Origin: Eretmocerus hayati
Taxonomy: Eukaryota > Arthropoda > Insecta > Hymenoptera > Aphelinidae
NCBI GenBank assembly: GCA_029851415.1
Contig: CM056743.1
Location: forward strand, 23,536,905 to 23,600,904
DNA length: 64,000 bases
Reading direction: 5' to 3'
Shown: positions 1 through 49,999 of the stretch, one piece after another
How positions within the stretch are numbered: position 1 is the stretch's first letter
How the letters are laid out: the number at the start of each line of letters is the position of its first letter
Notes under the pieces: generated by a model
The model's database searches: none
The model's input: the letters and a program-made list of their open reading frames with translations, nothing else
Told to the model about the DNA's origin: nothing
Translations under genes and position numbers: made by a program

Positions 1-331
1 GTTTTTGCTCAAGAGACGTGAAATATTATTGGCTATTTCAAATCTCTCGCTCTCATGACAACGCCGATGCTAGATGCTTAGAGGCTTGGGCTAGTTGGTT
101 CAACAGGTGATTGGGCTAGTTAGATCAGTGCATGGCAAACCACGGCTACTAATTTTCAACATCATTTGGAAAGAATTCGCTAGTGCGATCAATAATACCA
201 GAAAAGGCACGATATTTTAAAGTGTCTCATCACTGATCTCACCACACGCTGGACTCTTCCAATTTTCCACATTTCAATACTAATTTCATAGTTCCTCCAA
301 CAATTTTAACTGAAACTATCTTTGCTAATTT

Positions 332-540
332 TCACATCATACAAATACAGATATTTCCAAACTTAATTTTCAGATTCATATTCAAGTACAAATAGGATTT
401 TCACATTACGTCAATACAGATATTTCAAACTTAATTTTCAGATTCATATTCAAGTACAGATAGGATTTTCACATTACGTAAATACAGATATTTCAAACTT
501 AATTTTCAGATTCATATTCCAGTACAAATAGAATGCTCAA
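332..540. repeat. Tandem repeat, about 68 bp x 3
   Basis: Three head-to-tail copies with a period of 68-69 bases; AATACAG recurs at 344, 413 and 481, each followed by the same TTTCAAACTTAATTTTCAGA block. The copies differ by a few substitutions. It lies in intron sequence downstream of exon 16. Confidence 0.85.
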
Positions 541-969
541 TTTAAACAATAGTTGTAAATTATAATGGACAATGCTAATATTTTAAAGCAGCACTTTCTC
601 ACTCATTTCTCTACCCACACAATTACAATTTTGCAGCTATACCTAACTGGCCCCGCACGTGCGCGCAAAGGGGTGAATCATTCTATGATCCGGCACTTTC
701 TCTCATTCTGCCATTCGCAAACCAAGATCTCAATACTCGCTTGGATATCGCATACTGGTAACAATAATCCTACTTATCCGTCACACAATTTTCTTGGAAT
801 ATATCAATTGACCTGCCTCGATATAGATTCAGAAATTCAACCCATAGCCGTCGTTATTCGACATCCACTCATATACATCCGTTTTCGGTTGATTTTACTC
901 GCGTACAAATATCAAGTTGCGATAAATACGCGGCAAATACTTCTAAACATTAGTATGAAAAATTGACAT

Positions 970-1060
970 TGGGCAGGCTCGAACCCACGGCCGAGCCGGG
1001 GCGATCGATTTCAAAGCAGGCATCCTATCCACTACGCTAAGGATGACGTTACATTCCATA
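970..1060 (-). mobile_element. tRNA-related sequence (SINE head or tRNA pseudogene)
   Basis: On the minus strand the block has an A-box-like TAGCGTAGTGG and, about 45 bases later, a B-box GGTTCGAGCC, as in RNA polymerase III internal promoters. The acceptor and T-stems do not pair properly, so it is not an intact tRNA gene. A tRNA-derived SINE or decayed tRNA fits best. Confidence 0.5.
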
Positions 1061-1324
1061 CACAAATTTCTATACTCAAGCCATGCTTGAATAGCACGGC
1101 ACGGCATCAAGAAGATGCTGCGTCTCTCTCGGCAATGCGCGCGCACTCCGCTAGGCCATACACACCGATCTCTCGTTGCACGCATCTCGCATCTCTCTCG
1201 CACCCACGCGCGACTGGCCTAGCGTTCTATATATACTCTCTCTCGCGAGAAGCAACTGAGCGGCTCTATCTCTATGCGCCACGCATGATGGTTTGCCCTG
1301 CGACGGCTCGAGAAATAATTTTGA

Positions 1325-1537
1325 GTCCGTAACAATCAGAATCACAATCCTGAAGATTGCGGATGGTTTAACAATGGTGAAAACTTGGAGATAGTTTGGT
1401 TCGATGGCGATCCATCACCCAGAAGAGTGGTTGATGTTGTTCAGGAAGAAAAAGGCACCGATGAGACGAATTGTATGGATAATGATGAGGGAGATGATTT
1501 TGAACAAATGCCTGATGATTCTGACGACGATGATTGA
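1325..1537 (+). pseudogene. C-terminal coding relic with acidic tail
   Basis: A 70-codon open frame without its own start reads NPEDCGWFNNGENLEIVWFD, then DPSPRRVVDVVQEEKG, and ends with an Asp/Glu-rich tail (PDDSDDDD) at a TGA. Its composition is protein-like, unlike the surrounding DNA. It is opposite to para and inside its intron, so it is most likely the last exon or end of a transposon-encoded protein. I do not recognise the family. The upstream part is missing or unrecognisable. Confidence 0.5.
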
Positions 1538-1881
1538 TAGATGTTAGAATTTTGTATGAACATGATACACAGGAAATATGGAAGAATAAAATGTGATACT
1601 ATTCAAGCGATAGTAATTATTGTATTAACTTATGTAGAAATTTTCCCCACCACACACTCCTTAATCATTTTTCCAATAAATTGCATTAGATCCGAGATAG
1701 ACCCCGAAAATTTCTATTGTCACCCCTAGTATTGTACATACTTCATGAAGGGTAGATTTCTGTACACTGGGTAATAGACTCAATATTGTGAATTTTAGAA
1801 GAATTTTCAAGAATTTTAGTGGAATTCCCAGAATGTGAGTTAGAGACATTAGAGAAGTTATGAATAGGGAATAACATTGTT

Positions 1882-2660
1882 CATATCCCAGCACTAGTAG
1901 ATTTCTGAGAGATAGTCGGTGAAACCAATTTCCAGCTCTTTGAAAGATCTTTGAATAAGAATTCTTAAAACATTTCATCAAATCGGATAAATCTCGAGTT
2001 AAAGTAAAAGAAGGTCCATTGCCGAACTTACTCTTGCTTATATCTCAGATACGGTAAGTTTCTGAGCAAAGGTCAAGAAAACTTATTTTGTAGGTCTTTG
2101 CAGGATCTTTGAAAAAGTATCCTTGTAAAATCTCATCACAGCGCATATATTCCGAGTTAGGATCGAAAAAGTTTTATTCTTGAGACTAACCTTGCATATA
2201 TCTCAGAAACGAAGGATTTCTGAGCAATGGTCAACATGACCGATTTTGTAGATCTCTGATGGATCTTCAGAAATGTATTCTTACAAAATTTCATCAAATC
2301 GAATAGATCTCGAGTTAGGATGAAAAAATTCCATTGCCGAACTTACTTTTGCTTATATCTCAGAATTGGTGAGTTTCTGAGCAAAGGTCAAGATAACTTA
2401 TTTTGTAGGTCTTTGGAGGATCTTTGAAAAAGTATTCCTGTAAAATCTCATCACATCGCATAAATCCCGAGTTAGGATCGAAAAACGTTTATCCTTGAAA
2501 CTAAGATTGCTTATATCTCAGAAACAAAGGATTTCTGAGCAATGGTCAACATGACCAATTTTGTAGATCTCAAGAAGATCTTCAGAAAAGTTCCTCAGCA
2601 AAATCTCGCTAAAACGCACGGATTCCGAATTACAAAGCAAATTACTGATTTTTTGTTCGG
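1882..2660. repeat. Satellite array, about 158-bp units in A-B dimers
   Basis: About five units of 157-158 bases; TATATCTCAG recurs at 2039, 2197, 2354 and 2512, with a degenerate unit from 1882. Units alternate between an A type (GTAAGTTTCTGAGCAAAGGT-like) and a B type (GGATTTCTGAGCAATGGTCA-like), so the repeating block is a dimer of about 315 bases. Confidence 0.85.
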
Positions 2661-3237
2661 AGAGGTGTGAAAAATTGACCTTTGACCCCTGTCTGCCTCA
2701 TTGAGTTATGAACTGATCTGTCTGCATTTTCAACCCTGCATTTTACTCACTGCCAAATTTTATAATCCGTCGACTCCCCACTTTACCCCGATGGACATGT
2801 CCGGTTTGCAAAATTGTTAATAAACAATCAATTTTCTCGAAAACCGTGGGGTTTTCGTGTCTGCATTTTTAGAATTGTCAGTTTCTAGTTCTGATCTACA
2901 CAATATGTTAATTTCACAACTTTAACCCTTTGGACCAACGAATCGGCCGTGGCGGACTGGACTAATACTTTTTGAACGTCAAGCCGATTTGCGATCGACT
3001 TGAAATGTTATTTGTAAAAAGTGTAAGTCGGTGATGAGAATAGAAACCTATTATTCGATTGTAAGGTTTGATTTATACATTCATCAGTTGAAGTAATTAT
3101 GACATTCTGCATTCATTCAGAGGTTCTCAAGAGTCAGAGCCCCCCCCCCCCTCCCCTTCAAAACTCGAAAATATCCGCGGGTATCTAACAATTTCGAAAT
3201 GTGTAAGTCCTATAATCGAGGAGGAGCTCAAAAAAGG

Positions 3238-4835
3238 ACTCAGATTTAACCTTGAATGTGACCTTGGTGATTTTGTTGGAGGTCAAAGCGGATTTTCCCA
3301 ATAGAAATCCCTATTTTAACTTTGGATTCTGAAAGAGCACAACACTCTACATCCAAATATGACTTTCTGCCAACTTCTCAGATGACTTCTAGTTGTCATT
3401 TGGGGGTCAAAAGTATCTGGACAGTTGTTTAACGTACCAAATCTAGAGCGATAGTCTCGATTAGGGGGATACCTATCAGAAAAGTTTCTCAGACTTATTT
3501 CGACCCTTGACCCGTGGCCTTAAGCTTAACCTTGACTTTCATTAGGGGTCAACTCGATTGTCAGTATGAATATCACTATTCGTACTCTGGATCCTGAAAA
3601 TGTGACGAATTCTGAGTCGGGAGATGACTTTCTGTCAATACCGTAAAAGATCCTTCAGAGGTCATTTTGAGGTCACAAATCTCTGAATAGGGGTTCAGCG
3701 TTCCAGAGCTGAGCGAATAGTCTGGATCAGGGGGTTGTCTTAGAGAATAAATCCCAGACTCCGTTTGACCCATGACCAGTGACCTTGAGCATAATCTTGA
3801 TCCTCATTAGAGGTCACCTCGAATTTCAGTATGGTTATACCTATCTTTGACTTTGGATCCTGAAAACATGATGAATTTTGAGTTCGTATGGCTCTCTACC
3901 GATTCCGTAGATGAACCTTGAAGGTTACTATCAGGTCACAAGTTTCTAAATAGTAGTTCAACGTGCCAGAGCTGAGGCAACAGTCTGGATCAGGGGTATC
4001 ATGACCTGCTTATCAAATCTTGGTATATCAAAGTCACATCAAGGATCGTATAGAGTCTGTGATTTACTTTGGTAAATAACCCCCTAATCCAGAATGTTGC
4101 CTCAGCTCTGGCACCAGGAATTTCTTTGTAGGGACTAGTGACCTCAGAATGAGCTTCAAGGTTCATTTACCGAGTATGTAGAGAGTTATCTGAACTCAAA
4201 ATTCATCACATATCCAGAATTAGGAACAAAAGTAGGGATAACCACGCTGAAATTCGAGTTGACCTCTAAAAAGGGTCAAGGTCGTGTTCAAGGTCATAGG
4301 TCAAGGGTCAGATAGAGTCTGGGATTTTTTTTAATTTTTCTGATTCAGACTGTTGGCTCAGCTATGGCACGTTGAACGACTTTTCAGATACTTGTGACCT
4401 CAAAATAACCTCTGAGTATCTTTTACGGAATTGGCAGAAAGTTATACCTCGACTCAGAATTTGTCACATTTTCAGGATCCAAAGTACGAATAGTGATAAC
4501 CATACTGACAATCGATCTGACCCTTGATAAAAGTCAAAGTCATGCTCAAGGTCACAAGTCAAGGGTCAAAATGAGTCCGAGAAACTTTTATGATAGATAC
4601 CTCCCTAATCGGGACTATTGCTCTAGATTTGGTACGTTAAATCACTGTCCAGGTATTATTAACCCCCAAATGACCCCTAGAAGTCATCTAAGAAGTTGGC
4701 AGAAAGTCATATTTGGATGTAGAATGTTATGCTCACTCAGAATCCGGAGGCATGAATAGGAGGTTCCCATTTGAAAAATTTGATGGGACCTCCAAAAAAC
4801 CATCAAGGTCACAGTAAATGTCAAATCTGAGTCAA
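3238..4835. repeat. Foldback element, 1.6 kb with 0.75-kb arms
   Basis: The sequence 3238-3996 is repeated in reverse complement at 4081-4835, with an 84-base spacer. Matches include the pair CCAGAGCTGAGGCAACAG and its complement beside the spacer, and CAGATTTAACCTTG-like ends. Each arm is itself built from units of about 265 bases (CGTACCA / CGTTCCA / CGTGCCA blocks near 3433, 3693 and 3960). Many TCAAGGTCA-type motifs occur in it. No coding capacity was seen. Confidence 0.85.
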
Positions 4836-7689
4836 GTTTTGAGCTTTATACTCGATATCAGAGGACATGCGTTTCGGTTTTTTATTTTATACCCGAGGCC
4901 ATTTCGTAGATTCGACGGGAGGGTGATGACTTTCGGAACACCATACCTCTAATTTATGATATAAGGTGCTCATCATTCCCTTGATGGGGGTTGGATTCCA
5001 TCCTTCTCCTCAATTTTGCCTAGCATTGTCACGAATTTGCAATATTCTAAGAGAGGCTGATGAGCGCCGCAACGATGCCTGAATGAGCTTTTGATCTTAC
5101 TTATGGAATCAATGTTTCTTACTCCATCCTTTCGCGTAGAAGAAAGCATCAAAAAATATATACCGGGATTCCACTTGGAATAGACTTATGCCCTTCAAGT
5201 CTGGATGCTTCAGATTTGGCCAGCACACTTGGAAAGTTTCCAAGAAGATCTAATCTCTTGTCTGAGTTGGAAAATTGGTATCTCTGACGACAGAAATAAG
5301 CCTGCCGATACATTTTTAACCATTGATTCGACAGAATACTTATTCTACATTGTTTCGCTCCAATTTGAAAACTAAGTGATGCAGATGCCTTGCGTTGTAC
5401 AAAACTTCCAACGATGAATATGTAGATATACTTCCAGTTGATTGCTTGATGACGAAAACTTTCTCGGAACGAATTCTATGACATTTGAACTGAATCAGGG
5501 AAAGGGGACCACGATATTCACAGAATTTTTTTTCATCAAGACAGAAACAGTTAGAGGCATGAAGCTGTAATGCGCTTCTTCAAGAATCAAAAAATATCTT
5601 TCTGATTACATTATCTTTATAAAAATGTTTAGCATAGGGCGACTAAAGCGCCACTTTTAGTCCCGGCTGCGAACATAAAATTGGCGTTTATTCGCCCTAA
5701 TGCGAAAAAATAGCATACTTCCTTCGCTCGGCAGGCTGTTTTAAGGCACGGGGAATATTTCCCCCTCGTTGCACTCGGGGAAAAACCACCCCCGTGCCCC
5801 AAAACAGCCTAGCCTCGCATAGGGAGTAATATACTATTCACACCGTAAAATAAATTTACTCGGTCAAAAATATAGCTGGCACTCTGAACATCAATAAATC
5901 AGTTCGTGAGAAATCTATTTCAACTTCATATCACGTAATGTACTGTAAATGCTTTACTTTGTCGGAATAATTGAAGGTCGAATAAATGAATGAGTTGTTA
6001 TTGTAACTCAAAGAGTGTTCCCCGATCTAGGTACTGTTGTTTGAATTAGGTCTCTGAAATCACATCTTTGGAAAAGTGCTATGATACGGAGAGAGGCAAT
6101 TTCTGAGACAAAAGTTATATGATTACGGAATGATGAATATTAGTGCGTTGACATAGTTCCTGGTGGTCCCTAAACAAAAATGCAATTCACATCGAAGAGA
6201 ATCTTTAATGAGTGAATATGAGGATCGAATAGGATGTAAAATTTCTTTTATAGATACAAATCTGACGCTGAGCATGAGTATTGATCTTGAGTATTGGAGT
6301 CTCAATCTCGGTCTCAACCTTGAGAAATCAAACATATTACCTACGTATGGTATATGGGGTGCAAATTTTTCATCCCGTGAGTTTTAGGAATGGAGTCTTG
6401 AAAAAATTTCAAAATCAAGATACAGGCAAAACTCCGTATCCGTGAATTCGGTATGCGCGATTTATGGACCGCGGCACATTTTCCTTATATGCGGTCTCAA
6501 GTTCGCGTATTCGCGATATCAGGTAAAGTTCATCTTGCAAATCGTGGAAAAAAGCATTGGATTTTTCAGAAAAGTCTTATCGCAAGATTCTTTATGGTGA
6601 AAAAATTTCTTCACGTGATTTGGAAATACAAGAATGCATGGTCAATTTCAGATCGATCAGAACATTTAGTTTATGTTTACGTGATTTCCGATGAAGTCAT
6701 CTCTACTGTTCCATCATTCATGGTTGTGTTTGGTTATAAAGTATTTGAGTACATGTTCCAAGTTTTTGATACACCAGATTATTTTCATTTGCATCTCCAT
6801 TAAACGTGAATCCTTCGAAGGATATTACTCCAAGAAGGAAGGCCAAAAAATTCATGGGGTTAGCAAACTAAGTAAACATTTTGAATTTCATCAAGAATGG
6901 TCAAAAAATTGGTACGTTTGCGGAAAAGTTCGAAGTCAACGAGTCTATTACTAGCATCATGAAGATATCCTCCGCTGATCCAACCTTTCGTTGTCAACTA
7001 CTTTTTTGAAAAGAAGAACAATTGATTCGCTATTGGGTCACTGATTCATCCCAGTTCTCAACTTCCATGTTTGAAAAAGTTGACGTTGCAGGATTTGGTT
7101 CGGCCGAAGGTGACCCTCCAAATACCGTAAGAAAAATTTTTTTCCGCATTCGCGGAACATTCTCGGAATGTATTTCCCGCATATATGGAGTTTTGCCCAT
7201 ATCTCAGAATCAAATCCTAAGTAATTTGAAAATCTCGTTCGATGTACTATCACATTTCCTCAATCAAAGTCCTCGGCTTTCCAAAGTTAGATGATCATTT
7301 TCGTCTAGAAGGGATTGACATATTTCCAAGGCGTTGAAAGAATTTGAATTTTCAATTATGGATCAGAGTGATCGTGACCTCTAGAAAATCGACTCTTACG
7401 GGATTTTCACGATAATAAAAAGTAACCCTGATAAAATTGTATAATTAATGAAACTCATTGCACCTCTTTCTTGATTCAACGGTGAAAATGAATATAAGTT
7501 TTACCGAAACTCTATAAAATTTTGATACAGGTATGTTAGTAAAATGAATAATTATGAATATTAATGATGGTATAAGGATACGATTTTTCGATATGAAGCA
7601 TAGACAATATATCACAAACTACGCAGCGCACACAGCAAGCGATTTGATTGGATATAAACCTTCTTTCCAAACGTTGGACGGTCCCTCAC
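4836..7689. other. Intron sequence, no gene recognised
   Basis: Apart from the short palindromic element at 5709-5838, I see no repeats or exons. Open frames at 6163-6387, 6453-6954 and 7022-7294 have no recognisable similarity, and overlap others on the opposite strand. The region belongs to the long intron after para exon 16. Confidence 0.5.
5709..5838. mobile_element. Short palindromic MITE, copy 1
   Basis: An inverted pair AGGCTGTTTTAAGGCACGGG (5733-5753) and CCCGTGCCCCAAAACAGCCT (5790-5810) lies inside AATAGCATACT..AGTATATACTATT-like ends. The same architecture recurs at 31904-32035 and 56710-56858. Confidence 0.65.
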
Positions 7690-45561
<37,872 letters not shown>

Positions 45562-45592
45562 TGTCTAGGCTGCAAACTACTAAGCAACCTTC
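45562..45592 (-). other. para: para 5' UTR part of exon 1
   Basis: This 31-base leader lies between a GCTTACAG acceptor and the ATG. It contains in-frame TAG immediately upstream of the start, so the protein cannot extend further 5'. The acceptor shows that the start-codon exon is not the first exon of the transcript. Confidence 0.75.
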
Positions 45593-46726
45593 CTGTAAGC
45601 ATAAAAATTTAATTTCAATATTTTTTTTTTTTTTTTTAATTGGTCAGTTAACTATGTCGATCTCATTTGATACGGTAATATCATGAAATATCATTCGAAA
45701 CAGAGACATTGGTGTTTGAATGATGAAAATTTGTATGAGGGTAGAGACTCAAGTGAATCAAACAAGTTCGTAAAGTCATTTGCTGGTATTGATAGATGTA
45801 CCCTTGACTTGAGCGAGATTTTCATTGAGAAAATGAATACTGCATTGTAATGCCGTATCCGAATCAGTAGTACAAGTCGAATATGGTCAGACAGACAAAA
45901 AAATTTTTTTCACAAAATTGATTCTCGCCGATCAAAGGATAATTCTTTCATTCGACAAATGCTAATTTGCTCTCAATAATAGGACTAGATTCTCTAAAAT
46001 TGAATGACTACATGATTCGTGAAAAACTTTCGAGGGCTTGGATCAACATTTTTGACCAAAATTCCAAGATGTTCCACCTGATATGTTAACATGAGAAAGA
46101 ATTCAGTTTGGGAGGTTTCATTCGATTGAGACATCGGATGTCCATGACTAGAAGTTAAAGGAGTGAATGTATTCGGATGAAAATAGCCGCAGGAGTCAAG
46201 TTGGCTGGGAACTCATCAAATGTGAGACTGAGACTATATGCGAGATGTTAATCGTATAATTTTGGTGGATCGCGTCCAATTTCGGAATAACTATCTCGAA
46301 AATGACAACATCATACCAGACTCATGGATTTTCAGCGATTCATCAGCTCATTCGTCTCAATTTATTCCATTATTTATTCCTTCAAATGCCAATCTTACAT
46401 CGACCCCTTGATACATATACATATGGACACATTGCCCAAAAATTCTCAAAATTCGATAAACATTTCCGAACAAATAGTAATGTGGAAAAAATCAGATGAT
46501 TTCGTGGGAATCTTAGGAATACATGACCGTAAGAATTCAGTTCCTATATGATTAAATTTTTAAAGAAAGTGGTAAGAATCAACAATTCTCATCTTTGTTA
46601 TTATTTGTGGCTGATTCGAGACTGATTATTAATCATTTTGCAATAGAAAATTCTTCCATAAGCATGGAGTCGGGTTCACAGTGAATGATTGAAGAAACAT
46701 GAATTTTTGATAAGTTTTGAACTCAC

Positions 46727-47230
46727 CTTGCTCTGCCGCGGGTCGCTAACAGCACGTTACGAGACTACGACAACTACGACGATGAATACGGATAGGTATT
46801 ACTGAATTTCGTCTCGATGAAAACGATGACGATGACGTAATTTTTTGACTCGTCAATGTGAACGGTATCGATGACGTTAAGGTAAGGGATAATAATGGGG
46901 ATATTATTATCGGATCAGCTGTTTGCCGATTTGATTTTTCGTCAAATGCTGGTCCCGGATGTGGTGGTGGAGGTGGCAGCAGCGGCGGAGGCGACGACGT
47001 CAACGTCGACGTTGCTTCTGCTGCTACTGCTAATAAACGGCGATGACGGATGGATGCTGATATTTCGTCTCGCCTTCTGTCTAATATATCCACCTGCTGC
47101 TTATTATGCTGTCCTTTCCTTCTCCGACGTCTTTTACTAATTAACTCGGCCGCTGATAAGCTCAACAACTGCACTGACTCACAACTCGGGCCCAGCTTAA
47201 TACAGCTCGAACCAGGATTTTTCATGTCCG
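46727..47230 (-). other. para: Probable 5'-UTR exon of para, with promoter region nearby
   Basis: A strong donor, AGCAAG|GTGAGT, at 46721-46726 ends a GC- and CpG-rich block in otherwise AT-rich DNA, just upstream of the start-codon exon and on the same strand. Joined to the acceptor at 45593-45594 it gives a plausible leader. A 159-codon open frame (46746-47225) crosses the block; its Pro, Ser and Arg runs are simple-sequence-like and it stops before the donor, so it would at most be an upstream ORF. The 5' end is not defined. A TCAGTG initiator-like hexamer near 47175 is a weak start-site candidate. Confidence 0.6.
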
Positions 47231-47329
47231 ACCTGCTGCTATAACATATGAAAATTACGAATTCAATTTCTTTTCGTTTTGTGACGAGTATTGTTTTTGT
47301 ATTTATTACGGGTGCAGGGGTAATGTATG

Positions 47330-47560
47330 ATGCGTGGCCGTATTGGTCCGTTCCCGGTAATATTTCCTAAAGCATTTTTCCTAATTTTCCTAATGGTCAA
47401 TTTCCCTAACGCCAGTTTCACTAATATTTCTCTTCTAAGGCTAATTTCCTAATCGAATTTCACTAAAATCATTTTTCCTAACCCGATATTCCGAAAACAG
47501 AATTTCCTAATATGATCTTCCCCAAAGGGAATTTCCGAACATATATGGGTGGTATAGCTA
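47330..47560. repeat. Degenerate TTTCCTAA repeat
   Basis: The words TTTCCTAA, TTTCACTAA and TTCCCTAA recur about every 15-25 bases through the block. It borders the GC-rich leader exon on its upstream side. Confidence 0.6.
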
Positions 47561-47852
47561 TGAGCCGGAGGTCATAGCTATACCCCTTACATACGCTTTG
47601 CTGACTTCAAAGGAGATGGTACAGTAACGAAATAGTTCTACGAGCAGTTGTTGACACCGCTGAACGACTCAGGATTCCCAACTCTTATCCTCGAGAAATC
47701 ATGATAGGTTTCCAGCTCCCAATAATAAATGTTAGTGAGATACGTATTCCCTGGAGGAAAAACATTTTGCGGATTTTCTCACTTGAGCCAGTCTGTTTAC
47801 AGAAAAATCTAAAATGGAGGTTTCCAAGAAACCTACAATAATGAAGACGGGC

Positions 47853-48235
47853 TGAGATGGTCTGGCACAATCTGGGACGTTCTGGTAAGTTCTGGCACGG
47901 TCTGAAACGGTCTGGAATGGTCTAAGACGATTTGGGACTGCCTAGGACGGGCTGGACTGGTCTAGAATGGTCTGGAACGGTCTGGAACGATCTGGTATGG
48001 GCTGGGCCAATTTGGGACATTCTGGTACGATCTAGGACTCTGAGGCGTTTTATTATGCTTTATAATGGTCTAGGATGATCTGGTACGGTTTGGAACGATC
48101 TGCGGCGGTCTGGATTGGTCTGGGGCACCGGGCGCCGGGCGGTCTGGTATGGTCTGGTACGGTCTCGAACAATAAGGTTGGTCTAGAACTATCTGGAACG
48201 ATCAGGAACGGTCTGGTCTAAGCTGGGCTGGGCTC
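47853..48235. repeat. Minisatellite of 10-11-bp GGTCTGGAAC units
   Basis: About 35 imperfect units of the type GGTCTGGAAC or GTTCTGGCAC. The same family appears in reverse complement at 62703-63300. Confidence 0.85.
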
Positions 48236-49920
48236 GCTACACGATAATACGTAACTGAGTCAGTTATGAGTGGGGACAAAGAACATTTAGTGTTAGGTTG
48301 ATGATCGGGCGGGTGAGCGGACAGACTTATCAGTTGGTCGCAAGGCGGCATGGAGAAAATTCTCATTTTGACTTAAGTTATAACGATTGGCGACACCAGT
48401 CCAACAAAACGTCATCTTTACGAAATGCATGAGAAACCTCCTTCTAATACCATCATCTATTGGTAATTAACCATCATCTTACGAATGTCACTTTTAAGCG
48501 ACGAAAGCATTCTAGAGGCCTCAGACTTACCAAGAACATTTACAAGCCAAATGAATCGTAACGGGTGAGGCAGGAACGCTAGTCCATATTTATCTCCTAC
48601 AAAATGTTTCCATAAAAAATATCAAAAATCAACCCTGGTAAAATGTATTAGTACAAATTCTGAAGAATCTGAAAAATTTGAGAAATCTGGACGAATCCAT
48701 ATGCACTGTATACGACTTCGATCAAAAACAGGGCCGAGTTGATTCCTCTGATTTGAAAAGGCTATTTAGTATTTCAGATTTTTGTATCCATCCAGATTCA
48801 ACTCATAGATAGAAAGTGAATCCATGAAAAGATTGTACGGGGACCGGCTTTGCTTGCAACTCAAACTAAATATTGAATAACGCAGTGATATAGCGAAAAT
48901 TGAACGAAATTTTTGAATAGCCTGAAAATTGGCATTCAGAAGAGGAACAATATGCAATCTTAAAGTTATATCAGCTCGAGAATATCCCACGGGTAAAAGT
49001 TAGTCATGCGCATCAATAGCATCGCAGCGGAACCATTGTAACGTACCAGATCTATATACACAGTCATATCTTCGTTCCGCACGCGCAAAATAGCTATTGG
49101 ATTCGAATCCGATCAACTCTGCTTAGTTCTGAGCATCCCACAATATCCGACCAACATCATCCTTTCACGATTCCAGGACTTTATACCCCGCAAAACAACT
49201 TCTCTTGCATAGTGATGGCATCTTTTTGAAATACAAGTATATCTATATGTGACTATATGTGAGATATTCTTTCTCGTTTTCTTTTCATAGCGAGAATCGT
49301 AATGGGATGTTTCTTCGATACTCATGTCAATAAGAAAAGATTTATTGAAAAATACACAGTAGTTGGATGTAGAAACTCAGTTGGGATTGCGAGTGTCGTA
49401 ACGGAAACGACGGAACGACGAAAGTTTTATTTTTGCTTGTGGCGAATCGAATTTTTCGAGGAACTTTTCGTATTTATTGGGAGTTGAGATTTGATTTCAT
49501 GTCGGGATCATAGCCAAAAATTTTTTAATTTAATTTTTATACAATATGATTGAGGTAATTTTAGTGGTCTCTGCAGCTTAGATTCGTTCAGATTTGAGAG
49601 AGTTTAGTACTGTAAAGTATATTTGGGACAAGAGTGATAAGTTCGGCAAAACTATGGAACTCCGATCAGATGGATCTCATCCAATTTTGCACTAATTTTT
49701 CCAACCGAGTCTTTGCATTTTCCCAATACACCTGGAACCTGTCAAATTTCAACCTCCATCCCCAAATTTCCGGACAGTTTCAATCGAGAATAAGCCTGAA
49801 TGGGCACCCATGTCCATGACCCTCAATTTCCCTTCAATTAAATGACCCCATTTGACATTCTTTTTCCTAGCTACCATAAGGCTAATGTTATATTAGGGGA
49901 ATTTAATTTTAGATACTCAC

Positions 49921-49998
49921 GTATACATGAATCAGCGTTTACAATGAATGTGCTATGGCAAATATCATAGCGTGCCCTCCGCCTTGGTCAGATTGCAC
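49921..49998 (-). other. Candidate orphan exon (alternative 5'-UTR exon of para?)
   Basis: This 78-base block is bounded by a strong acceptor (long pyrimidine tract then TTACAG) and a consensus donor (TATAC|GTGAGT). All three frames close quickly, and it holds a mini-ORF starting ATGATATTTGCC. It is on the same strand as para and 2.7 kb upstream of the probable leader exon, so an alternative or additional untranslated exon is the simplest reading. A chance pair of splice signals cannot be excluded. Confidence 0.35.
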
Positions 49999-49999
49999 C

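Noticed and set aside
565..966. 133-codon plus-strand open frame
   Set aside because: No recognisable domain, low-complexity start, and it ends at the tRNA-related block; probably chance.
1..7689. Search for para domain III exons
   Set aside because: No S1-S6-like hydrophobic exon or II-III linker block with splice sites was seen on the minus strand; GTAAGT matches at about 2030 and 2345 belong to satellite units.
46746..47225. 159-codon minus-strand open frame with polyproline
   Set aside because: It lies in the probable leader exon, stops before the splice donor, is overlapped by open frames on the other strand, and is composed of simple-sequence runs; treated as 5' UTR.
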